A stretch of DNA of 64,000 bases from Coriolopsis trogii (Eukaryota > Basidiomycota > Agaricomycetes > Polyporales > Polyporaceae): NCBI GenBank assembly GCA_020543525.1, contig JAHYIO010000001.1, positions 1,798,001-1,862,000 on the forward strand, in the 5' to 3' direction. Position numbers and translations under genes: made by a program. Shown here piece after piece: positions 11,566 through 26,864 of the stretch. Below the pieces are notes generated by a model, which was not told the origin of the DNA, searched no databases, and worked only from the letters and a program-made list of their open reading frames with translations. Numbering within the stretch: position 1 is the stretch's first letter; each line of letters starts with the position of its first letter.

Positions 11566-13006
11566 CTGAACCTTAACGTGAGATGTGTACAGGGCAAGGC
11601 AGACCCATCTGCATCTTATGTGTTCTGGGTTGACAACAGCTCATCAGCATCATCGTATATTGCCTACGCTTGTCCCGTAGTGCATGCAGAGATGGTAGGG
11701 GAGAGTATAGATGCGGCTTCTCATCAACATCGCCATGACATGCACCGAGTTGAGAGTACAACAAGCCCATACAGCTCATACCGTAGCTGCGGCAATATGA
11801 GATGCAGGCTCGTTCGAGAGATGGCGGGAGGGAACTTACAATCTAAGTGACGCCTCGATTACAGTATGAATGCGCGTCCAAATGATGCGGCATCAGCGTC
11901 GCATAAGGTAAGAAGATCTGAGGGCTATTGCAAGAATGGACATCGTGACTCCAATGCTGTGAATGTGGTGAGGAAAGTCAATGGGCACATTGTTGAGTGC
12001 GTGTCTGTCCCATTGCTGCTTCACACCTACAAAGGAGCGCAGTTCTAGAGCTGTACATCAAAACCCCGTTGAAAACGTTTTGACAAGCTTACCGACTTCA
12101 TATACCACCGACCATCGCTTGTGTTTTATGTCCCAGACGCAATCCAAGTCGACCACGAAGGCATATACAACTGTAGGCTATGAGCAAGCTATGAGCCCAA
12201 GGTGCTCAAAGAGATCGCAAATCTGGGCCGATATTAACAGAAAACGTCGAAGCGGAGTCCAAGCGGAGTCTGCTGCCACGTTGTGATGTCATAATCTGGC
12301 ACCTACATTACCTTTTGCAGCCACTCCCTCCTCGGCTAGATACAATCAAGCGCCCAATGCCTGGCTTTCGAACACACCACGCGGCCCTGGCCAGCGGCGC
12401 CTCGCTGGGCATTGTCTTACAAGCGTCTTAAATCGCACGTCCCGTAAATATGTGTAGCAGTTAGCGGATGGCCGGGGGCCTGCTTTCTCTGTGGAGCTTG
12501 CTCTTCGCCGCCGTCGCATGGGTAGAAAAAGGAACAGCAGGACAAAGTTGATTCATGGCTACTCGAGGAGCACAATACAATGCCAAGTGCCGGGACAGCT
12601 TCCCCTTCTTACGGTCATGCCGTGTCCCGGCCTTGACTGTGTCGTCGTGCGTGTTGCTAACGTTCGGCAGCCAATATTGGTCAAGACTCAAGAGGTTGTG
12701 ACGTTCGTGGAGGTGGAGCACAAGATCATCCCTCTTTACCCGCTCATTCTCATCCATATCACTTACGCCTAACCGTCTCTGTCTAGAGACACCAGATGCC
12801 TATATTTATTTTCGTGTGTTGGGGCAGATAACCATCCCGCGCAAGTTTTGCAGTTTTATTGTTACATCAAAGGTTGCTATAAGTGAAGCTGCAGTGCCCC
12901 AGCCCTTGCGTATGGTCACAGGCATTGGTCAGTATGGCACTGAGACATAGTGCGTGCGGATATAGTCACCTGAACCCAATCCCGGATATGCCAGCGGGCA
13001 ATATTC
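11566..13006. other. 1.4-kb gap between paralogues, no gene seen
   Basis: Open frames on both strands at 12461-12772 overlap each other and resemble nothing I know. The stretch should hold the promoter, and perhaps a first exon, of copy 1 and the 3' flank of copy 2. Confidence 0.4.
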
Positions 13007-14270
13007 TCAGCTATGATCCTTTCCGTAGGACGGAGGGGGTCCACTTCGGGTTGCAATCTCCTGTTGCTGGCCGACTATCACACCACGACTCGCCTCCCCC
13101 CGGAAAGACGCCATCAGTTTGGCATGTAGTGCGGCAGTTCGCCCAATGGAGGAGGTATTCGTCGGCTCGGTCGTCATCAGCGACCCTCTCTGAGGCCGGA
13201 TCGTGTTCGAGGACACCTGAAGCGAGCGACTCTGAGTCTGCACAGACCCCCTCTGAGGGAAAACGGATGACGGCGGTCCTGGAGGCGGTCTGGAGATGGA
13301 GAGTGTGCCCATGGAGCTGACTGGATGACGTGAATGGATGGAGGGCTGGCGTAGTATATGGCCTCTGTCTGAGTCGCCGCTGGGCAGTATGCTACTGAGA
13401 CGATTCCCTTGACTTTTGATACACCGTCCGCCGCGCATGCGTCGAAGGTAGTACACCACCAAGGACGTTATGACCGCAACGGACAGAACGGCGCTGACCG
13501 TCACGCCGATGATTGCTCCCGTGTGAGTAGAACCGGCTTTGGGGGAAATGTCTGAGCTAGCAGTGGGAGTGGCACCTGAGATTCGCGCTGAGGGCTGGAG
13601 GGCCTGGGACATCCACCCATTGTTCAGATAAAGGTGAGCATGCATCAAGGTAAGCAGCACTCGCCTGGGAACTGGGCCGCAATATGGTAGAAGACGCCAA
13701 TGATTGAATGTCCTCGACTTCGGTCGTATAAACGATATAGTCGAAGAGAGTCAAGGAGGGGGTGTTCGGATCGATAACAATTGTCATAGTGTGCTCCACG
13801 TTCGCCAAGCTCTCTTTGGAATATACGAGCATGTTGTACTCCAGGTCCGTCTCGCTTCCCGGAATGTGCGTGAAGCTCTCCACGGGGTCGTTATCAAGCC
13901 TGAACGTGAGGCTGGTCGTAGCGGTAACTCCGGGTCCTAGGTTGTTTGCAAGGATATTGTAAATATACAACGCCGTTCCCATGAATGTGACTCGAATGGA
14001 CCGAGGCCTGTCGTCGATACCGGGCTCGGTCTCCATGCCATGCCATGTGCCTCCAAAGACATTGTGTGAGTCGAGCGAGACTACGCATTTTCTGGTACAA
14101 TCGTTCCCTTTATTCCAGGGGTCGGGCGGATCGTATATCAGCACTACTCCAGCGGCCTCGTCTCCATACGCGTCGTCGATCGTGCGATTCACAGACACCG
14201 CAGTAGCATGTGCAAGGAGGAGGATGGCAAGGGTGAGAGGTATTGACAGTGGATGTCGTTGGAGATACAT
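13007..14270 (-). CDS. NRTIDD membrane protein, copy 2
   Basis: Exons 14270-13665 and 13603-13007 encode 400 residues. A signal peptide (MYLQRHPLSIPLTLAILLLA) precedes the NRTIDDAYGD motif. Further conserved blocks are GTWHG, GTALYIYNILANNLG, FRLDNDPV, LEYNMLVYSKESL and LFDYIVYTT, all in the order of the other two copies; a beta-sandwich ligand-binding domain is plausible but inferred. A Ser/Thr/Pro stalk leads to one helix (VTVSAVLSVAVITSLVVYYL) and basic LRRMRGGR. The 100+-residue cytoplasmic part is Ser/Pro-rich and ends GPPPSYGKDHS with a PPxY motif. The only intron (13664-13604, 61 nt) starts GCGAGT; no GT donor keeps the frame. Orphan basidiomycete family, function unknown. Confidence 0.85.
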
Positions 14271-14499
14271 TGAGTCAAGTAGATGCAGGAGCTTCGTATC
14301 TCCCTCAGAGCCTACATGACCCCTTATGAGACTTATAAGTCTGATCAGCTGTGGTCTCGATTGAGATGGGCAATACCATTCTCGACACAGCAGTGTGCCA
14401 GCTCGAAACAAAGGTTCAACGGTAACACGCGCATGTATGCAACTGCGCCAGTACTCACACATCGAGTAGAGCCCGCGTATACAGGACCAAGCATACCTA

Positions 14500-14817
14500 G
14501 GGCATGGCATGGGTCGGGTAAACCCGCGACGGGTACGGGTGCGGGTACGGGTCGAGGAGAAGTCAAGCCGCGCAATGTGAGCCTACAGCAGGGCGCTCCA
14601 ATGACTTGACGTGCACCTTAATAAAATGTACTGTACACTCATAGTGTCGATTTGTCTTAGCCATTGAAGCCTGACAACATACATGACATTGCATTCTGCA
14701 TCCCCTCAGAGCGCCGGACCTGGGTACTGCGTCTTTGTGCATGCACCCGTCCATCTACCCGCACGGGTACGGGTCGGGTCCCGTTCAAGATACCCGTACC
14801 CGACCCGTGCCATGCCC
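14500..14817. mobile_element. 318-bp TIR element with TA duplication and G4 motif
   Basis: The left TIR 14500-14519 (GGGCATGGCATGGGTCGGGT) is repeated inverted at 14798-14817 with one mismatch in 20. TA flanks both ends (14498-14499, 14818-14819). Just inside the left end GGG runs recur every 6 bases at 14531-14551 with TAC, TGC, TAC spacers, a textbook G-quadruplex motif; similar GGGTAC repeats lie before the right end. No transposase is encoded. The element sits about 230 bases upstream of the start of NRTIDD copy 2. Confidence 0.8.
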
Positions 14818-15240
14818 TAATGCTGCACACCGCAATCCAGCACGCATGTCTAACAGATGTATCTGATATGTATGCTGCATTGCGACGCTACTGTATCTGG
14901 AATCTTCCAAGAGGAGCGTGTGTGTAGTGGCTCAGGACATGAAATCCGCATGGGACACAACAAGAAGTGGCAACTGCCATGCCGTCGCGAAATGATGATA
15001 TCCAAAGGGACTGTGATACCTTACAGCAGGAATCGAGCTCACCGGCGACATCATGATCATGCAACATCCACACCTGACATCCACTTCCACGCCACTTCCA
15101 CGAGCACTCCCGGCGCAAGCCACCGCCTACAGCCATGAGGCGCCGACGCGGACACCTGACCAAAGTGCGCCAGACATCAATTCGAAACAAAGTAATATGA
15201 TAGTAATGAGTGACATACGTACCATGCAGACCCTATGAGA
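14818..15240. other. gap between TIR element and NRTIDD copy 3, no gene seen
   Basis: Nothing coding is recognised. It contains the 3' flank of copy 3 and a C/A-rich stretch near 15057-15110. Confidence 0.45.
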
Positions 15241-16379
15241 TCAGGACCGTGATAGCTCGTAGGCCGGCGGAGGCGTCACCGCGCCCCCACTAACTGTCGG
15301 CCCTCGCAACACCGCTATGAGGTCCGCGAGTTTCGCATGCTGCAGCTTCCCTGTACTGCTATACGATGGTGGAGGATTCTCAGTCTGCGTCTGGCTCAGC
15401 AGGGTTCCCCTTTGTGGACGCACTGTACTTGCAGGAAGTTCGCTGCTACTGGCAACGACGGTGATAGCTGGGAGTGGACGAAGAGGTTCTTTGTGATGGT
15501 CAGAGCCGCCGCGAAGGGTCCTGTCCCCAACGCGCTCTTGATTTTTGCCGACTCGCTGGTATCGCCTGCGAAGGAGGAGAGCCACCAATGCGAGCACGAT
15601 AACCAACGAGATGGCTGCCACTGTCCCGCCTGCTATAACTCCAGGGGAGTTGAGCGGGTCGGATGCAGGATACGGGGCGTCTGTGGGGGTGGCACTTGAT
15701 GATGACACGGTCTGGACCTATACAAATCATTGAGTTGGTGTGGTTCTGGATATACCGTGTCACTCGCCTGAGATATTAGCCGAGATTGTGTCTCGGAGGT
15801 AAAGGTAGTAGAGGATGGTTGTGATGTTCTGTCAAGCTCAGTGGAGGTATATACGACGTAGTCGAATAGGATCAAGGATGGATAAAACGCGCCCCCCAAG
15901 TTCGCCATGACAAGGGAGTGGGCCTTGTTCGTTAGGCTCTCGTTCGCATACACGAGCACGTTGTAGTCATAGCCGGGGTCGGCTCTCGAGACGTGCAAAA
16001 AGCTGCCAACTGGCACGCCGTCGAGAGAAAAGGAGACATTGGTGGTTGTTGGGAAACCTAGATTGTTCGCGAGTGCGTTGTATACGTAGACTGCCGTCCC
16101 GGTGAACTGGACTTCGACAGTGCGGGGAAGCACGTCTCCAGGGCCTCGCGTCGCATCGTGCCACGTCCCGGAAAACGCCTTTGTGGGATCAAGCTTTGCC
16201 CCGCACGGTGTACAATCCTGGCCTATAGCCCACCCGAGGGATGGACTGTAGACCGGTAGGTTTCCAGTGACGCTATCGCCCAACTGGTCATCGATTGTAC
16301 GATTTGTCGAGCGAGGGACAGGGTTTGAGAAGGTGATGCAAGGAAGAAGAAAGAATAGCGCGAGTTGCTGGCGGATCAT
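15241..16379 (-). CDS. NRTIDD membrane protein, copy 3
   Basis: Exons 16379-15768 and 15717-15241 encode 362 residues from MIRQQLALFFLLPC, a signal peptide; a Met 13 codons upstream is less likely. The ectodomain has NRTIDDQLGD, a CxxC pair (CTPCG), GTWHD, GTAVYVYNALANNLG, FSLDGVPVG, YDYNVLVYANESL and LFDYVVYTS. One helix follows (GGTVAAISLVIVLALVALLL) and then basic RRRYQR. The cytoplasmic part ends TPPPAYELSRS, with a PPxY motif. The intron 15767-15718 (50 nt) starts GCGAGT; the only in-frame GT alternative would give a 38-nt intron. The gene is in the same orientation as copies 1 and 2, so the array arose by tandem duplication. Confidence 0.85.
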
Positions 16380-16521
16380 TCTGCAAAGCAGAAGGGAAGT
16401 GGCCGAGAGCCTTAGCACTGACGTACTTATGAGAGAGACAGGCTATTGAGCGTCCAAAATCGATCATTCCGGTGAGATGATGTTCATTCCCATGTCGCGT
16501 TAGGTTCCGTGAGGCTCAAGC

Positions 16522-17439
16522 TCATTGAAAGCGTAGCTCAACCTCTGGAATCCACCACCACCGCCCGTACGCGTTTGGCAATGTTCGCCGGATAGCCGTG
16601 ATCCAGATGACACCGACATCCGGTTTCTTCGACCATTCCTTCCAGACGGGATGGTCCACTCTCCACAGGTGCACAAGTTCACCATGCTGAGCGGTACTCG
16701 TCAGATGGAGGACAGTGTAAGCTTCGCATCCGTAGGCAAACGCACCAGTTTCTTCACCCAGTCGTACTGCTTATGGATGATGCCCGACAGGATCACAGCT
16801 AGTGTGACGCGCTTCCATCTGTTCGGCATTGCTATGAGGGGACGTATATGATCATCCTCTCCCGGGAACTGAGTCGTATCACGGCATCATCAGCCAAATG
16901 TCAAGAAATGACCTATGTCAGATATAGTGCACGCACCACAGCGCGGTCGACGAACTGCATCGGCTCAAAGACGATGTCATTCGCCTGTTCTATGTCGCGA
17001 TTGATGGCTTCGAGGCGCCTATCCATCCTGTACATCCTGGTGCTGAGCTGGAAACCTATCCCGCCGTTTTTGTTCTTGAGTTCTATGCGGCAGGCGGGGT
17101 CCAAATTTGGAGGAAGAGGGACGATGATTCGGTCGACGGACGGCGGCGCGTTCTTGTGAATGGCAGCGAGCTTGTCCGACTCTCGCGACCCGTAAGCCTC
17201 GAGCCACTCTTCTGCATGACCGTTGTCGCACGTGTGAGAAGCAGTCGAATGTGTGCATGGTGAAGGCATTACCCCAATTGATGTATCTGACAACCGGCCA
17301 TACATTGGACTCTGTCGACGGGGTGTTGTTACGTTTGGAAGCGAGATCTGGAGCACAGAGACTCACCCTTCAGAGCGGAGTAACGCGATCTCTTCGATTC
17401 ATCGAAAGCGCGGTCGAAGTATGCACTGACATCCTCCAT
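16522..17439 (-). CDS. hypothetical protein, four exons
   Basis: Exons 17439-17367, 17211-16937, 16868-16746 and 16686-16522 close in phase and give 211 residues from MEDVSAYFDRAF. Donors are GTGAGT, GTGCGT and GTGCGT. The product is soluble, mixed alpha/beta in composition, with Trp-rich C-terminal segments (HLWRVDHPVWKEW, then GRWWWIPEVELRF). The frame remains open for another 40 codons upstream without an ATG, so an additional 5' exon cannot be ruled out. I do not recognise the family. The TRP- and Arg-rich end suggests a protein-protein or nucleic-acid surface, but that is only a guess. Confidence 0.7.
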
Positions 17440-18073
17440 ATCGGCTGTGTAGGTGGACGACTGTGGGTGTCTTTGTCTGATTGGGCTTCCTTTGTCCCAA
17501 GGCTGCTCGGGATGCTGAGGTTGCTTAAGTACCCATAGAGCATCGAGCAACGTGCAAGGCACGCGAGCGCATCGTGGTCTTGTCTATCACGAGTGGCACG
17601 CCCTTGTACTGCATGTCGCGGCTTGTGGCTTGTCGTGGGTGATGCAGGCGCCTCGGGCAGGCGGTTCCCGGTAAATGACGTTGTAGCCTGTTTGATGCGA
17701 GGCTTATCAGAGTATTATTACTCGTTACAACTCGGCATGCTCATGCCGGGTTCTTACCGCTGCCCAACTCCATGCGCAGTCCATGGCTTCGCCCTCGTTC
17801 GTCCAGCATCGTCAGCTGGGAATGTTCCTGACCCCTCAGTGTGCATCTCAGGCTCAAATGAGGACATACTCCCACCAAGAACCTCCCGCGGGCTGACAAC
17901 TGACGCAGCAACTCACATATGAGCCCGCACACCTGATATATCCTGTCGTGCCGTTCAGAAGCAATTTGAGGCCATAAATGGGCCGCGACTTGGCTCACAA
18001 ATCTCCTCCTTCTGCTCTTCAATCCGCTCAGGATCCTACCTTGGCCCACCGCTCTTAAATTCGAGACTCGGAA
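17440..18073. other. divergent intergenic region, no gene seen
   Basis: Lies between the divergent starts of the hypothetical gene and the FAD monooxygenase. Overlapping short frames on both strands have no support. Confidence 0.45.
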
Positions 18074-19899
18074 ATGGCCTCCAACTTCGAGGTCGTCATC
18101 ATTGGCGGGGGAGTGTGTGGTCTCACATGCACTATCGCTCTGCAGCGTGCTGGCATACCAGCACAGCTGTATGAATCTGCTGTATACCATCTGCCCTTTT
18201 CTCCATATGAAGTGTTCTCAACTGACCACCCCGTTCTGCTCCAATATTCGTAGGCTGCTTTCGGCGAGATTGGCGCCGGAATCGGTGTCGGTACGACGTT
18301 GAGACTATCGAACGTAGTGCCTCTCCATCTTACCACATATCAGGGCCCAATGCTGTGCGGGTTTTGACAAAGCTCGGTCTCATGGATGAGATCCTGAAGA
18401 AAGTCAACCCCGTCGAGCTCCGCGCTCGCGGCTTCGCGTTCTACTTTGGCACGGGTGATCATGAGCTCATTTGCGAAGCATGTGTCTCCTCCCATACCGT
18501 CTTGTAGGTATCATGCACGCTGACTCGCGCGCTCGACACCTTAGTACGAAACGACGCCCGAAGATAAGGGCATCGGTCTACACCGGTACGTCTAACTTTC
18601 GCCCCCGACTTCGCAAACCCCCGCTCACCATTACGTTGTCTTCCGTTGTCTTCCGTACTCCAGTGCGGTATTCCTCGACGCGCTTGTGTCATCCCTTGCC
18701 CCAGGGACAGCGCACTTCAACAAGCGGTGCACGTCCATCACCCAGTCCCCGCACAGTGCCGGCCGCATGCTCGTCCACTTCCTCGACGGCACCACCCGCG
18801 AGGCCGACGTCGTCCTTGGAGCCGACGGCATCAAGAGCGCCGTGCGCACCCACGTCCTCCGTGAAATCGGGAACGGGAACGACACGCGGCGCGCGTTCAG
18901 CAACACCATCGCCTACCGCGGGCTCATCCCCTACGCTGAGCTGCAGGCCGCTGGGTTCAAGACGGAGGTCGTTGACCGCCCAGTGTGCTTTTGCGGCCCG
19001 AGCAAGGTGTGTGATGCACGCCGCCGACCGTGTCCGTGCTTACACGGACACCTTGCAGCACTTCATATTGTTCCCCATCAAGGATGGAACCATAGTAAGC
19101 CCAACACCTACATACACCACTCATCCACGACGTGATACATTATATGCGCACCTCTGCCCACAGATCAACGTCGTCGCATTCTCCGCAAGGTACGACATCC
19201 CGATCGGGGCCGAGAGCCTCCCACAAGGCACCCCATGGGTGCAAGAAGTCTCCAAGGACGTGCTCGAGAAAGAGTACGAGGGATGGGGCCCGGACGTCGC
19301 CGCGCTCCTCAAGTGCATGCCCGACCGCCCGAGCAAGTGGTCCATCCACGTCGTCCACCCCCCACTCGCGAGCTACGCCGACGGGCGCGTCGCGCTGCTC
19401 GGAGACGCAGTATGTCCCTCGCCCTCGCTTCCTCGCCGCGGCTGCCGCGATGGCTGATATCGACTATCTGTCTACCATGTATAGGCACATGCGATGCTTC
19501 CTCACATGGGTGCCGGAGCGGGCCAAGGTCTCGAAGACGCATACACCCTCGCCCGTCTTCTCGGCCACCCGGAGACGACTGTCGACAACTTGCCGGTACG
19601 TGGTCCACCTCTGACCTCGGTTACGCCTGAGTTTACTAATACACTCCCCAATCCGACAGGCCGTCCTCGATGCGTATTCGCGTATCCGCCAGCCCCGAGC
19701 CCAAATGGTATGGGAGGGCAGTCGCTACGCGGGCAGCGTGTACGACTTCCAAGGTCTACACGGACCCACCGCAGAGGGCATCCGGAAGGATCTCGAGCAT
19801 ATGTACGACGCCGTCTGGCATCATAACGTGGACGACGACATTGAACGTGCCGTGGAGTTCCTCCGTGATACCGCTGCGTTCGCCCCCGCTCCAGCTTAG
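18074..19899 (+). CDS. FAD-dependent monooxygenase, salicylate-hydroxylase-like
   Basis: Nine exons (18074-18181, 18254-18290, 18344-18483, 18545-18585, 18664-19006, 19059-19094, 19164-19409, 19485-19595, 19660-19899) encode 433 residues, normal for class A flavin monooxygenases. Motifs: the dinucleotide fold VVIIGGGVCGL at residue 7, the DG motif GADGIKSAVR, and the second FAD motif GRVALLGDAAHAMLPHMGAGAG. The family hydroxylates or oxidatively decarboxylates aromatic or polyketide substrates with NAD(P)H. The substrate cannot be told from sequence; there is no biosynthetic cluster around it. The donor of exon 3 (GTCTCC) is weak and could be a few bases off. Confidence 0.9.
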
Positions 19900-20126
19900 A
19901 TCAGAGCACTATTCTGTTGACTGGGAACCACACTGCGATGCACATATACTCACCACACTTGTATATTGATCTGAGATACTGCGATGTGGACTATGGTACA
20001 AACGGAGAAGGAACGACTACGGTTTTATGCTTAATAGACGGAAAGGAGCAATCCTGAGCCATATGCTGAAGCCACGTCATATCGTACAGACAACGGCACG
20101 AACCCAACACAGTCCAAGAAACGCGC

Positions 20127-25547
<5,421 letters not shown>

Positions 25548-25687
25548 GACTGAGGACAATGAAGAGAGGGAAGGAGCGGAGGGAACTGGCCCCAGCCTAC
25601 GTACACACGCTATATAGCGTAACAGACGCCCGTGTATTAGGGTATCGTGACGCGTCGATGTGGTCCCGCGCGTCTCGGTCATCTGCC
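25548..25687. promoter_or_regulatory. 140-bp divergent promoter
   Basis: Only 140 bases separate the start codons of the NBR1-like gene (minus) and the PLP enzyme (plus), so both must share promoter elements. No classical TATA box is visible apart from TATATAG near 25613. Confidence 0.5.
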
Positions 25688-26545
25688 ATGTCCTCACCAG
25701 ACTTCCACCTCTTGTCCACGACAAGACGCGACCCACAATTCCTTAGCCTTTCATGGAACACCGACACAAATCGAGGACAGCCGTCGCCGTACCTTCTACT
25801 CTCTTATCACCTTGACAGGCTCGTTGACGCTGCCAAGGTGCACGAGTGGTGCATCTCGGAAAAGCTCACGCTCACCAGCCTCGAAAAACTTTGCGAATCT
25901 GCGTTGAAGGAAACAGCGTCCGTGGAAGGAGGGCACTGCAGGGTGACTGCGAATATTCCGACTGAATGACTCTCCCTGCTCACTTGCTGTGGTCAGATTC
26001 GTATCCTGCTCTCTCACACCGGCGCGCTCTCAGTGACGGCCTCCCCGGCAGCACCGTTACCTATGCCTGATCCAATGACTGCATCTCTCTGGTTGCCGCC
26101 TCCATCTGACGAAGAGCTGCCGGTTCAGTGCTCGGACCTCCTCGTTCTTCATCTGGATACTCTACCCACACCGTCCAGCAACTTCACGCGCACGAAGACC
26201 ACGCGTCGCGATCACTACAACGCCGCTCGGGATCGCTTTCGCATTCCTCTGCCACCCGTCCCGTCTGTTCTTGACGTCATACTTTACAACAAACAAGACG
26301 ACATCACAGAAACCACTATCCGCAATATTGCCTTTATCCGACGCTCACCTCCTCGGTGGGTGACCCCCGCAACAGCTACAGGCTGTCTTCAAGGCGTCGC
26401 GCGTCGATGGCTGCTTGAACAAACCAGAATTGTGGAGGCTAATGAAGGAGAGCTGAAGCGAGGTGATGTCGTTGACGGGGAGTATGTCTTAACTTTCAAC
26501 GGCGTTGAGGGTTGTCGATTGGGTCGAGTGAAAGTTGGAGAATAA
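25688..26545 (+). CDS. aminodeoxychorismate-lyase-like PLP enzyme (class IV)
   Basis: Two exons (25688-25942, 25997-26545) encode 267 residues. The C-terminal half shows the class IV aminotransferase pattern: NIAFIRR, then TPATATGCLQGVARRWLLE, which forms the cofactor phosphate pocket, and a closing FNGVEGCRLGRV. The family includes fungal Abz2, which releases p-aminobenzoate and pyruvate from 4-amino-4-deoxychorismate in folate synthesis. A lysine for PLP would be expected in the middle of the chain; K in the TRTKTTRRDHYNAAR region is the best candidate. D-amino acid transaminase-like activity is the alternative. It is divergently transcribed from the NBR1-like gene. Confidence 0.8.
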
Positions 26546-26864
26546 GTAAGCGGACGAGGTGCGTTACCGTGGTTGTTTGCTCTGTTGCCCGGTATGATAC
26601 TCAGCACACGTTGAATGGAGCAAATGTATTTCCCAGTTTGCGCGATGCCATAGTATGTCTTGACTCTCTTGTGTGCCTATGTACCTGCTAGATCTCCAGC
26701 GAGATCTGAGAGTTTAGATCCTGCCTAGAACCAAGCGCCTTGTCTCATGACTTCAGGCCCCTCTCCATCATCCTCGCTCATCATAAGCTACGAAGTACTC
26801 CATGAAACCATAGCTGCATTCGCCTCCTTGTCCAAATACCACTTCGCAGCGGGAAGCTAGCTGC
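26546..26864. other. intergenic stretch, no gene seen
   Basis: 3' flank of the PLP enzyme and promoter of the BTB gene. A short inverted repeat (GATCTCC AGC GAGATC near 26691-26707) may form a small hairpin. Confidence 0.4.

Noticed and set aside
12461..12772. Overlapping frames on both strands
   Set aside because: Neither shows a domain; mutual overlap suggests chance.
14521..14790. Telomere-like G-rich repeats
   Set aside because: The unit is GGGTAC/GGGTCG, not TTAGGG, and it lies within TA-flanked terminal inverted repeats, so a MITE explains it.
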